A DNA stretch of 13,555 nucleotides from Methanobacteriota archaeon (GCA_023436075.1 JAEZKS010000290.1:1-13555); one strand, 5' to 3'. Counted from the first letter of the stretch, positions 6,323 through 13,555 are shown. The notes: generated by a model not told the origin, from the letters alone. Numbers and translations: made by a program.

Positions 6323-7588
6323 ATGAAAATCTGCTATATTTTACCCTGGTTTCCGTCCGTCAATCCGACCACGCCTGAGTCCCGGCAGGGGATATTCGAG
6401 TACAGGCATGTCACCCGACTGAGTGAAGCCGGCCATCAGTTCAGGATCATCACCGTCCTCTGGAAAGGCCAGACGCCCTACGAAAAGGTCAACGACAACG
6501 TGGAGGTCTACCGCATGCCGTACCTCTTCCTCATGAAGTCGGTCAGGTATCCGCTACCCCACATATTCAAGCTCGCCGATAAGATCAGCAACGTATGTCG
6601 CGAATGGGACCCGGACATCGTGGTCTTCGGCCACATGATCTACCTTACCACGCTGCCGAGCCTCCTGCTCCGGGGCCGGATAAAGAAGCCGTTCGTCGTG
6701 ACGACTGACGTGTTGCCCGGCATCAACTGGTTCTTCGGCGATCGGCTCGTGGACACGGTCGGATACGTATACACGGTCCTGCTCGGGAAATGGTTCCTCA
6801 AGGCATCGGATGGCGTCCAGCTCCTCGTCTCGGACCTGGACCGCCAGACCGGAAACCTGGGCATCGACACTGGCAAGACGTTTCTCATCAACCGGGGCGT
6901 GGACGTGAACACCTTCAAGCCGGACTATCCCAAGAACGGGCTGCGGAAGGAGTTCGGGATCTCGAGCGACGAGACTCTCGTCCTGTTCGTCGGCCGGCTC
7001 GATCGTGTCAAGGGCATACCTTACTTGATCGATGCGGCCAAGCGCATCATGAATGACCATCATGATGTCAAGCTGCTGGTCGTCGGCGAAGTCAGCCTGT
7101 ACGCAGAGTACGTGGCGATGGCGGAGGGGCATCAGGGTAGGATCATCTTTACTGGCTACCGGACCGACGTCCCGGAGCTGATGAAAACGGCCGACATCTT
7201 CGTGCTGCCCTCGCTGTCTGAGGGGGCGGCAAACGTGGTAATGGAGGCATCGGCATCGGGCCTCGCAGTGGTCGCGACGGACGTCGGGGAGATACCCCAT
7301 ATCCTGGAAAACGAGGTCACGGGGCTGCTCGTCAGGCCCCGTGACACCGAAGAGCTGTACCTCGCGCTGAAACGACTGATCGAAGACCCGGCACTGGCCA
7401 GGAGCATGGGCGTCGCCGGCCGGAAGCGCATGGAGGAGCGCTATTGCTGGGAGATAGTCTGCCGGCAGGTAGAGGTGAGGTACCGGCAGGTGATAGATCG
7501 ATACTGGAAGGGCCGGGGAGCGGGAAACAAACAAGTGATCGCCGTGGAGATACCCGCCGGTGAAAGTGAACGTGCTGACGCCCGTTAG
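6323..7588 (+). CDS. GT4-family glycosyltransferase (GT-B fold)
   Basis: The 421-residue protein begins MKICYILPWFPS, as in many GT4 enzymes, with an N-terminal Rossmann domain (RQGIFEYRHVTRLSEAGH) and a C-terminal Glycos_transf_1 domain: LFVGRLDRVKG at ~221-231, VGEVSLYAEY, GYRTDVPELMKTADIFVLPS, and the E-x7-E donor-binding motif EGAANVVME (Glu 300 and Glu 308). It lacks a signal peptide and would work on the cytoplasmic face, adding a sugar from a nucleotide donor to a growing lipid-linked glycan with retention of anomeric configuration. Donor and acceptor cannot be told. The length is normal. Its last 29 bases overlap the next gene, implying one transcript and coupled translation. The C-terminal ~20 residues are a charged tail with little conservation. 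Confidence 0.9.
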   Translation: MKICYILPWFPSVNPTTPESRQGIFEYRHVTRLSEAGHQFRIITVLWKGQTPYEKVNDNVEVYRMPYLFLMKSVRYPLPHIFKLADKISNVCREWDPDIVVFGHMIYLTTLPSLLLRGRIKKPFVVTTDVLPGINWFFGDRLVDTVGYVYTVLLGKWFLKASDGVQLLVSDLDRQTGNLGIDTGKTFLINRGVDVNTFKPDYPKNGLRKEFGISSDETLVLFVGRLDRVKGIPYLIDAAKRIMNDHHDVKLLVVGEVSLYAEYVAMAEGHQGRIIFTGYRTDVPELMKTADIFVLPSLSEGAANVVMEASASGLAVVATDVGEIPHILENEVTGLLVRPRDTEELYLALKRLIEDPALARSMGVAGRKRMEERYCWEIVCRQVEVRYRQVIDRYWKGRGAGNKQVIAVEIPAGESERADAR

Positions 7589-8501
7589 GCGTGGAGGCCC
7601 TTATAACTGGGGCCATAGCCTGGTCGAATGTCTGAACGCTGCTGACGGACACACCGCAAGCCACGTACACGAACTCCCTCGAGTGCTATCGGCCCCGGTA
7701 AGGTCGAATGCAGACATCATACATAGCACGTTGCCAATCTCTCTACGGCTCTGGAAGAAGCCGGTCGTCCTGACAGTACATGGCGACTACAGCATCGAGA
7801 ACAGCCTGTGGAAGCTAATGTATCCGCCGGCGGTCCGCCATGCGGACCTCATCACCACGCCAAGTCGATTTCTGAAGGAGCGCCTCGGGCTCGACGCCGC
7901 AGATGTCATCCCGAACGCCATTTTCCCTGAGCGCTTTGCTATCCACGAACGTCGGGACGATGGCCCGGTACGTCTGGTCACAGTCACCAAGTTCTACTTC
8001 GAGGATAAGGCGCTGGGAGTTCTCGACCTGCTCCGGATCGTCGATCTGGCACGGAAGAGCTTCGACGGGAAGCTGGAACTCACTGTGGTAGGAGGCGGGA
8101 AATACCTTGATCCGGTCCGGAAAAAGGCATCAGCCTTCGGCCTTCCTGTCCGCTTTACCGGCTTTCTGGATAATCCCTCACAGGAGCTCAGTCGGGCCGA
8201 CATCTTCGTATATTATTCGACACACGACAACTTTCCCGTCACGATGCTGGAAGCCATGGCGTCGGGACTGCCTGTATTGACCTGCGAGGTGGGAGCCGTG
8301 AGAGAGATCATCACCGATGGCAGCGAGGGAGATGTTTCAAGAACGGACGAAGAGTACGCCGATAATCTCTGCCGCCTGCTTGGCGATGTACGCCTGCGGC
8401 AGGCAATGGGCATGCGGGCGAGGAAGAAAGTGGAAGAGCAATTTAGCTGGCGATCGGTAGCAAAGAGATACGTGACGTTGTACGATTCTCTGCAAGCTTG
8501 A
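7560..8501 (+). CDS. Second GT4-family glycosyltransferase, compact
   Basis: The start is GTG 7560, inside the previous gene, with GGAGAT about 8 bases upstream as ribosome site; no better in-frame start exists. At 313 residues it is shorter than most GT4 enzymes (about 360-400) but both halves are present: N-terminal VNVLTPVRRGGPYNW and VVLTVHGDYS, then VIPNAI, LVTVTKFYFEDKALG, VVGGGKYLDPV and FTGFLDNPSQELSRADIFVYYS. The donor motif reads DNFPVTMLE (Asp 223, Glu 231), so the first Glu of the usual E-x7-E is Asp. It would extend the same glycan as its overlapping partner. The stop TGA ends exactly where a large inverted repeat begins. Confidence 0.88.
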   Translation: MKVNVLTPVRRGGPYNWGHSLVECLNAADGHTASHVHELPRVLSAPVRSNADIIHSTLPISLRLWKKPVVLTVHGDYSIENSLWKLMYPPAVRHADLITTPSRFLKERLGLDAADVIPNAIFPERFAIHERRDDGPVRLVTVTKFYFEDKALGVLDLLRIVDLARKSFDGKLELTVVGGGKYLDPVRKKASAFGLPVRFTGFLDNPSQELSRADIFVYYSTHDNFPVTMLEAMASGLPVLTCEVGAVREIITDGSEGDVSRTDEEYADNLCRLLGDVRLRQAMGMRARKKVEEQFSWRSVAKRYVTLYDSLQA

Positions 8502-8732
8502 GGTTCCAGAGGTTTTCGAGAGGGCACCGAGCTTCAACACAGAGGTCTCAGAGGCCACAGAGGTATCACAGAGGATATTTTAACAGAACGGCTTACATGA
8601 AGCTATATTTTTTATTTCTCTGTGCGTCCTCTGTGTCCTCTGAGACCTCTGTGTTGAAGCTTGGAGACCTCTTGCCGACCTCTGAGACCTCTGTGTTGAA
8701 GCTCGGTGCCCTCTCGAAAACCTCTGGAGCCT
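8501..8732. repeat. 232-bp inverted repeat between convergent genes (MITE-like or dual terminator)
   Basis: The left arm 8501-8554 and right arm 8679-8732 are reverse complements over 54 bases with one mismatch (position 8504); 8505-8554 against 8679-8728 is a perfect 50-bp match. The 124-bp middle contains a second copy of the inner right arm: the 25-mer starting CCTCTGAGACCTC occurs at 8637-8661 and 8679-8703, 42 bases apart. ACAGAGG-type heptamers recur throughout, and a run of six T lies at 8608-8613. The element fills the space between the TGA of the glycosyltransferase (8499-8501) and the stop of the minus-strand flippase (8739-8741). No target-site duplication or transposase is visible. 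RNA from either strand would fold into a long hairpin. Confidence 0.9.
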
Positions 8733-8738
8733 GAGTCA

Positions 8739-10286
8739 TCAACGAATATATTTTACAAGAACTGGAGTCACCTTCAGCCCAAGCCTCTTCTCGATCGCCC
8801 CCAGCATCTTGATGTCCTCTGCCTCGATGGCATGGAATACAAAGAGAGAGGCCACGTAGGCTGCAATATAAAGCCCCGTCCAGACAGGCACAAGGAAAAT
8901 AGAGGCGCCTCCGGGCATAAACTGAAAGACTGCATAGAATACCCCAAGCAAAGCCACAGATGAAACGACGGACAACAAATAGCTCCGGGTCAGCGGATGT
9001 ATGCCCATCTGCTGGTACAGCCTGAACGATAACAGCAGATTGGCCACGGCCGACGATATGGATGCAGCCACTGCGGCGCCCTCGATGCCGTATGGCGGTA
9101 TGAGCAGCAGGCAGAACGCGACGTTGGAGATCGCATTCAGCAGGAACGACTCGACGATCGCCCGCATCCTGCCTGCGGCGATCAAAGTGTGATAATTGGG
9201 GCCAGTGACAGGGTTCACCATGTAGCCGACGATGATGATCTGCAGGACGAGCACGATGCTCAGGTACTTTGCCCCATACAGCATCTCGACGAACGGAGCG
9301 GTGAACAGCAGCAGCGGGAAGAGAACCGGGACAGTAAGGACGTAGCCCCATCGGGTCGAAGCCACGTAGCTCTGACGGAGTTCCTCCATCCGGCCTTTCC
9401 CGAACAGGCTTGACGCAGTGGGCGTATAGATGTAGCCCATGGAGTTGATCACGATCAGCAGCAGGCTTGCTGCGGTGACCGCGAGGTCGTACTTGCCCGC
9501 CTCGCCCGGGTCCTCGAAATATCCCAGGATCAGCATGGTCGCCTGGGACATGAGAAGCATGAGCAGGTTGACGGACAGCAGCGGCAGCGAAAATGACAGC
9601 AGGTCCTTCGTGACGCTCCGGTCCTCCCGGGCGGATGCCGCCGGCCTGTCCGGTCGCGCACGGGCGGTGTAGACGGCGAGAGCGGCCAGCGCTATGGCCA
9701 TGGAGGCTACGTAGGCGTAGATGATGCTGTCGAAGGGCAGCCGTAACATGATGATGCCGACCAGCAGGATGAGGAACAGCAGGGGCCGCAGCGTATCCTT
9801 GAAAAAGGCCCGTGCCCATGGCTCGTGGAGGCCGCGCATGATGGAAGTCAGGACCTGTAGCAATGCAGTCAGCGGTATGGCTGCGGACATGATCCGTAGC
9901 ACCCCGGACATCGCCGTAGAGTGAAAAACAGCCGTCGCGATGACGTCCGAGAAGACGAACATCAGCGCGGCAAAGACGAGGCTTGATGCCAGCGTGACAC
10001 GGAGGGAGGAAGCGATGATCCTGCCGACGCGCGAATCTTCGGATTTCCCCACAAAGAATGCGATGTGTCTGGCGACGCCCTCGTCCATCCCGAGCATGGC
10101 GACCGCGCCGACGATGCCGGCCAGCAGCACGGCCAGCGAGTAAATGCCATATTCGTCCTCCGTCACGTACCTGATCATGACCATCCGCAGGAGGAAGTTC
10201 AGGACCAGCGCGGCCACGACGCCGATGAATATGATACCGGTGCCCTTTGCAATGTTCTGCATCGGGTCGTTCAGGCTAGGGGACAT
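8739..10286 (-). CDS. Full-length polysaccharide/oligosaccharide flippase (Wzx-type, MOP superfamily)
   Basis: Read on the minus strand from ATG 10286 (MSPSLNDPMQN); a TTG at 10295, closer to an AGGT ribosome-site candidate, would add three residues. The ~515 residues form about 12-14 membrane helices. Hallmarks are GTGIIFIGVVAALVLNFLLRMVMIRYVTEDEYGIYSLA split into the first two helices, GMDEGVARHIAF, RGLHEPWARAF, the mid-protein FSLPLLSVNLLMLLMSQ, and the C-terminal MLYGAKYLS and LLIPPYGIEGAAVAASIS. The length fits the family. The role is to move undecaprenyl- or dolichol-linked glycans across the membrane. It is the only gene on the minus strand, converging on the glycosyltransferases and diverging from the second GH16 gene. 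The fragment at 1203-1787 belongs to the same superfamily but a different branch. Confidence 0.9.
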   Translation of the reverse strand: MSPSLNDPMQNIAKGTGIIFIGVVAALVLNFLLRMVMIRYVTEDEYGIYSLAVLLAGIVGAVAMLGMDEGVARHIAFFVGKSEDSRVGRIIASSLRVTLASSLVFAALMFVFSDVIATAVFHSTAMSGVLRIMSAAIPLTALLQVLTSIMRGLHEPWARAFFKDTLRPLLFLILLVGIIMLRLPFDSIIYAYVASMAIALAALAVYTARARPDRPAASAREDRSVTKDLLSFSLPLLSVNLLMLLMSQATMLILGYFEDPGEAGKYDLAVTAASLLLIVINSMGYIYTPTASSLFGKGRMEELRQSYVASTRWGYVLTVPVLFPLLLFTAPFVEMLYGAKYLSIVLVLQIIIVGYMVNPVTGPNYHTLIAAGRMRAIVESFLLNAISNVAFCLLLIPPYGIEGAAVAASISSAVANLLLSFRLYQQMGIHPLTRSYLLSVVSSVALLGVFYAVFQFMPGGASIFLVPVWTGLYIAAYVASLFVFHAIEAEDIKMLGAIEKRLGLKVTPVLVKYIR

Positions 10287-10344
10287 AGTGAACAAGGTAC
10301 CTGGCGGACGAACGCCTATTTAGCTATTAATACTGTAACAATTA

Positions 10345-10362
10345 CCATACTATAAATATATT
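10345..10362 (+). promoter_or_regulatory. TATA-like box upstream of the second GH16 gene
   Basis: CCATACTATAAATATATT contains an archaeal-type TATA box and the same 12-mer CCATACTATAAA found at 4597-4608. Transcription would start near 10380, about 36 bases before the ATT at 10416 and 70 before ATG 10452. The divergent gap 10287-10451 must also hold the flippase promoter on the other strand; the surrounding A/T-rich sequence (10318-10380) offers candidates but none is distinct. Confidence 0.5.
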
Positions 10363-10451
10363 ATTAGAAAAATATTAAATACTCAAAGGCTCCTCACATG
10401 TATGGGGTATAACACATTAGTATCAGAGGAGTCGTTTCGGTCATCGTTCTC

Positions 10452-11255
10452 ATGGCCATCGCTGCCATAGCCGCAGCTTTGACAACGAGCTATTACCTCC
10501 AGACTGATCAACTGCCGATAGACGGCGTAGTGCCCGATCAGCCGCTGCATTCCGTCGCCCCCTGGTCAGGGTCCGTAGATGTGGACAACAGCACGAACAT
10601 GACGGATGTGACCGGACAGGTGCCTCCGGGTTACCTGCTGTACGACAACTTTGCCGAGAAAAACGACGACATCTGGACAGTTCCGTCCTATAAGCCAAAT
10701 TCAGATTTCATCGATACCACTTTCGTCCCCTCCGGCGTGACATTCTCCGACGGTAACCTGGTGCTGAAATCCAGCGTGGACCAGCACCTCGGTGCGGAGT
10801 ACAAGACGAAGGGCAAGTTCCTTTACGGCAAATACCGGGCGAGCATGAGAGTGAACCAGACGCCTGGCACTTACCTGACATTCTTCCTCTACACGCCCGA
10901 ACCGGGCAACCACAACGAGATCGACATCGAGCTCATCAAGTCGGGCAACGTGACCACGGCCCGGCTGACTACCTGGGTGGACATGGTGAAGAACGAGCGC
11001 AACTTCAAGCTGTCCTTCGATCCGTCTGAGGACTATCACCTGTATGGCTTCGACTGGCACGAGGACCGCGTGGACTTCTACATCGATGACATGGAGAAAC
11101 CCCTCTGGACTTCCACCGATCATGTGCCCCAGGGCTCCTGCTACCTGTACTTCAATAGCTGGGTGGTCACGAAGGTCCCCGCTGCCCACGGAGACGGAGA
11201 AAACACCCAGTACGTCGACTGGGTGACCGTTCAGCCCCTGGATAACAATACTTAA
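10452..11255 (+). CDS. Secreted or membrane-anchored GH16 glycoside hydrolase/transglycosylase
   Basis: ATG 10452 is the only conventional start, but it lies inside the hydrophobic core and has no close ribosome site. The frame is open to 10413, and beginning at ATT 10416 gives ISIRGVVSVIVLMAIAAIAAALTTS split by no charge except the early Arg, a proper signal or anchor sequence. After a ~40-residue spacer comes a GH16 jelly roll from about residue 57. The catalytic NEIDIELIKSG is complete (Glu 156, Asp 158, Glu 160, counted from 10452), followed by YHLYGFDWHEDRVDFYID and YVDWVTV. It closely matches the GH16 part of the gene at 5372-6172 but lacks the beta-helix and the long linker. It would act on beta-glycans outside the cell; substrate unknown. 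A short A/T-rich gap separates it from the epimerase gene. Confidence 0.85.
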   Translation: MAIAAIAAALTTSYYLQTDQLPIDGVVPDQPLHSVAPWSGSVDVDNSTNMTDVTGQVPPGYLLYDNFAEKNDDIWTVPSYKPNSDFIDTTFVPSGVTFSDGNLVLKSSVDQHLGAEYKTKGKFLYGKYRASMRVNQTPGTYLTFFLYTPEPGNHNEIDIELIKSGNVTTARLTTWVDMVKNERNFKLSFDPSEDYHLYGFDWHEDRVDFYIDDMEKPLWTSTDHVPQGSCYLYFNSWVVTKVPAAHGDGENTQYVDWVTVQPLDNNT

Positions 11256-11257
11256 TT

Positions 11258-11300
11258 ATAAAATAACAATATATTTTAATACCAATATAACAATAGGTTG
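11258..11300 (+). promoter_or_regulatory. AT-rich promoter-like gap before the epimerase gene
   Basis: The 49-bp gap holds ATTATAAAATAAC and ATATATTTTAATACC, both TATA-like, and AGGTTGT seven or so bases before ATG 11305 as a ribosome site. The gap is too short to decide whether the epimerase has its own promoter or is read through from the GH16 gene. Confidence 0.35.
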
Positions 11301-11304
11301 TATC

Positions 11305-12237
11305 ATGAGAGATCGTAAAGTCGTTGTCACCGGAGGACTCGGATTCATAGGCTCTCACCTGGCGGAGAGGCTGATCGACGATAACGACATCACTGTCATC
11401 GACGATCGTTCGACCGGTAGCCTGGATAACGTAAAGCATCTGCTGGACAGGGGACTGACCGTAGTGGACGGGGATATCTCCACTATAGACCTTGCGCCAC
11501 TATTCGAAGACAAAGACTATGTTTTCCATCTCGCCGCGCTGCCGAGCGTGCCCCGGAGCATCAGCGACCCGATGAGATCGCATCACGCGAACCTGACCGG
11601 CACGCTGAACGTGCTGACAGCCGCGAAAGATGCCGGCGTCCGGAAAGTCGTCTTCGCCTCTTCGTCATCAGTGTATGGCGATGCGCCGACGCTGCCTAAG
11701 TCCGAGGACATGCCCATGAGCCCTAAATCGCCTTACGCTGTAACCAAAGCTGCAGGAGAAATGTACTGCATGGCCTTCGGAGAGGTATACGGCCTCAAGA
11801 GCGTCTCACTCCGCTACTTCAACGTCTTCGGCCCTCGCCAGGACCCGGATTCCCCGTATGCGGCAGTCATCCCCCGGTTCGCGCGGGCGATGCTGGACGA
11901 CCGGTCGCCGTTTGTCTACGGCGACGGCGAGCAGAGTCGTGACTTCACTTACGTCAGGCATGTGGTCGATGCCACGATCAAAGCCTGTACTTCGGGGCAG
12001 ACGGGCGTCTTCAACGTGGCCTGCGGCCGGAGCATCACGCTCAACCAGCTGATCGGGATGATCAACGAGCTGCTGGGCAAGGATATCAGGCCGGTGTACC
12101 TGAAGCCCCGGCCCGGAGACATCATGCACTCGCTGGCCGACATTTCGAGGGCAGGCCGCTTCCGATACGCGCCGGCGAGCGACTTCAAAGAGGAACTGAG
12201 AGAAACTGTCGGAGCCCTCGCAGCATGCCAGAACTGA
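11305..12237 (+). CDS. Extended SDR sugar-nucleotide 4-epimerase (WbpP/TviC/GalE-like)
   Basis: The 310-residue enzyme has the NAD-binding GGLGFIG (residues 10-16), the Ser-rich active-site strand SSSSVYG (119-125) and the catalytic Tyr144-x3-Lys148 (SPYAVTKAAGE), all of the extended short-chain dehydrogenase family. FNVFGPRQDPDSPYAAVIPRF and GDGEQSRDFTYV resemble UDP-N-acetylhexosamine 4-epimerases such as WbpP and TviC more than plain GalE, so UDP-GlcNAc/UDP-GalNAc (or their uronic acids) are the likely substrates; this is inference. It is cytoplasmic. Its end overlaps the next gene by 13 bases, so the two are co-translated, and the partner is the dehydrogenase that pairs with this type of epimerase in other polysaccharide clusters. 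Length is normal. Confidence 0.88.
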   Translation: MRDRKVVVTGGLGFIGSHLAERLIDDNDITVIDDRSTGSLDNVKHLLDRGLTVVDGDISTIDLAPLFEDKDYVFHLAALPSVPRSISDPMRSHHANLTGTLNVLTAAKDAGVRKVVFASSSSVYGDAPTLPKSEDMPMSPKSPYAVTKAAGEMYCMAFGEVYGLKSVSLRYFNVFGPRQDPDSPYAAVIPRFARAMLDDRSPFVYGDGEQSRDFTYVRHVVDATIKACTSGQTGVFNVACGRSITLNQLIGMINELLGKDIRPVYLKPRPGDIMHSLADISRAGRFRYAPASDFKEELRETVGALAACQN

Positions 12238-13555
12238 CAAACCTGTACCGGAAGATCGGCGACAGGACCGCGAGAGTATGTGTGGTCGGCCTGGGCTATG
12301 TGGGACTGCCCACGGCAATAGCATTCGCAGAACAGGGGTATACAGTCACAGGAGCCGACCTGAAGCGAAGCGTAGTCGACCTGATCAACGCTGGCGGCTG
12401 TCACCTTCACGATCTAGGGCTTGGCGGTCGCGTGGCGGACATGGTCTCCGCAGGCAGGTTATCTGCAACAGTCGACACGGCCGAAGCAGTACATGCAAGC
12501 GATGTCGTGCTCATCGTTGTCCCTACCCCAGTCACGTCGGACAAGCGGCCTGATCTTCTGCCAGTAGTGGCCTCCGGACGGGAAATCGCGAAAGGCCTCG
12601 CGCCGGGAAAGCTGGTCGTCCTGGAGTCCACGGTATACCCTGGCGTGACAGAGGACGTCCTCAAGCCAGTGCTGGAGGAGTCCGGACTGATGGCGGGGCG
12701 GGACTTCGGGCTCGCCCACTGCCCGGAGCGATACAACCCGGGAGATGCACAGCACACCATCTCCGACGTCATCCGGGTGATCGGGGGCATCACGCCGGAC
12801 TGGGGACGGGTCGCTGCGGCCCTGTACAGGAACATCGCCAGGGACATATGCCTCGTGGAGGACATCAAGACGGCCGAAGCGGCGAAGATCATCGAGAACG
12901 TGCAGCGCGACCTGAACATCGCCCTCATGAACGAGTTCGCCCTCATCTTCGAGCGCATGGGCATCGACGTCATGGCCGTGATCCGGGCGGCTTCTACCAA
13001 GTGGAACTTCAACGTGTACTATCCTGGCGCCGGCGTCGGCGGCCACTGCCTGCCCGTCGATCCGTACTATCTCGTCCACAAGGCGGAGGAGCTGGGCTAC
13101 CACCCCCGGGTGATCACGGCCGGCAGGTCAGTGAACGATGGTATGCCACTCCACGTCTTCGATCTGCTTGTCGAGGGCCTGAATACCCGGGAAAAGCCGC
13201 TCAAGAACTCGAAGATCGTCGTGCTCGGCTTCTCGTACAAGGAAAACGTCGGCGACCCACGGGAAACGCCGGTAGAGACGCTCCTCGAAGAGCTGTCGAG
13301 GCGGGAAGCGCGCATCCACGTAGTCGATCCCTACGTGAACGGCAGTCCTCTGGAACGTTTCGGCGTGCGTGACCGGGATGCTTATGTGGCGCTGGAAGGC
13401 GCGGACGCGCTGGTGCTGATGACGGCCCACCGGGAGTTCAAAAAGCTGGACCTGCGGCGCGTGAAGGGGCTGATGCGGACGCCACTCATCATTGACGGAA
13501 GACGAATCTACGACAGGGAGGAGGCGGTTGCGCTCGGCTTCAGATACCTGGGCAT
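12225..13555 (+). CDS. Nucleotide-sugar 6-dehydrogenase (UDP-GlcNAc/ManNAc/GalNAc dehydrogenase family), 3' end cut by window
   Basis: The frame opens at ATG 12225 (MPELTNLYRK), 13 bases inside the epimerase gene, and stays open to the window edge: 443 codons plus two bases, close to the family's full length. Visible features are the NAD-binding VVGLGYVGLP (Gly22-Gly27), VLIVVPTPV, ESTVYPGVTE, the central AEAAKIIENVQRDLNIALMNE helix, and the catalytic GVGGHCLPVDPYYL with Cys 275. The C-terminal domain has VLGFSYKENVGDPRETP. The HCLPVDPYYL form is typical of UDP-N-acetylhexosamine dehydrogenases (WecC, WbpA, WbpO, TviB) more than of UDP-glucose dehydrogenase. It would oxidise C6 to a uronic acid using two NAD+. 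With the epimerase it could supply UDP-GalNAcA or UDP-ManNAcA; which of these cannot be read from sequence. Confidence 0.9.
   Translation, partial: MPELTNLYRKIGDRTARVCVVGLGYVGLPTAIAFAEQGYTVTGADLKRSVVDLINAGGCHLHDLGLGGRVADMVSAGRLSATVDTAEAVHASDVVLIVVPTPVTSDKRPDLLPVVASGREIAKGLAPGKLVVLESTVYPGVTEDVLKPVLEESGLMAGRDFGLAHCPERYNPGDAQHTISDVIRVIGGITPDWGRVAAALYRNIARDICLVEDIKTAEAAKIIENVQRDLNIALMNEFALIFERMGIDVMAVIRAASTKWNFNVYYPGAGVGGHCLPVDPYYLVHKAEELGYHPRVITAGRSVNDGMPLHVFDLLVEGLNTREKPLKNSKIVVLGFSYKENVGDPRETPVETLLEELSRREARIHVVDPYVNGSPLERFGVRDRDAYVALEGADALVLMTAHREFKKLDLRRVKGLMRTPLIIDGRRIYDREEAVALGFRYLG

Noticed and set aside
6554..7534. A 326-codon open frame on the minus strand
   Set aside because: Antisense to the first GT4 gene; its Arg/His/Asp/Val composition and lack of motifs mark it as a codon-bias shadow.
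8501..8732. CRISPR array
   Set aside because: Repeats are inverted and few, with no regular direct-repeat/spacer pattern and no cas genes nearby.
8593..9819. A 408-codon open frame on the minus strand
   Set aside because: It is a shadow of the flippase gene (different frame, Arg/His/Pro-rich, no membrane helices) that runs on into the inverted repeat; the 518-codon frame there has the real family motifs.

Overview
The window looks archaeal and most resembles a methanogen of the Methanocella/Methanosarcina type. This is inferred from a DUF2206-like membrane protein, NosD-type beta-helix secreted protein, archaeal-style membrane hydrolase, AT-rich TATA-like boxes ahead of GC-richer genes, and Shine-Dalgarno stretches complementary to an archaeal 16S tail. 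No rRNA or tRNA gene is present to fix the taxon. The theme is a cell-surface polysaccharide or glycoprotein-glycan locus.

Layout. The left edge (1-423) is the 3' part of a membrane-bound hydrolase-like gene. Positions 664-1787 are decayed: a frameshifted ParB-like gene runs into the C-terminal third of a polysaccharide flippase, with a perfect 21-bp palindrome at the join. At 2062-4383 is a 773-aa DUF2206/GT-C-like membrane protein. At 4547-6172 one reading frame encodes signal peptide, beta-helix, Pro/Thr linker and GH16 domain, but it is cut by an in-frame TAA at 5270, so it appears as two ORFs. After a clear terminator, two overlapping GT4 glycosyltransferases follow (6323-8501). A 232-bp inverted repeat with ~54-bp arms exactly fills the gap to a convergent full-length flippase (minus strand, 8739-10286). 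A second secreted GH16 protein (10452-11255) follows, then an SDR sugar-nucleotide 4-epimerase (11305-12237) overlapping a nucleotide-sugar 6-dehydrogenase (12225 to the right edge).

How the genes could work together (inference). The epimerase and dehydrogenase would make a UDP-HexNAc uronic acid such as UDP-GalNAcA. The two GT4 enzymes would assemble a lipid-linked glycan on the cytoplasmic face and the flippase would move it outward. The DUF2206 protein could add or transfer sugars outside. The secreted beta-helix and GH16 proteins, with intact catalytic triads, could trim or transglycosylate the exported polymer.

The points most worth a second look are the nonsense codon in the beta-helix/GH16 gene, ATT codons where both GH16 signal peptides should start, a 12-bp promoter match between the two GH16 genes, the large inverted repeat, and the ParB/palindrome/flippase junction.
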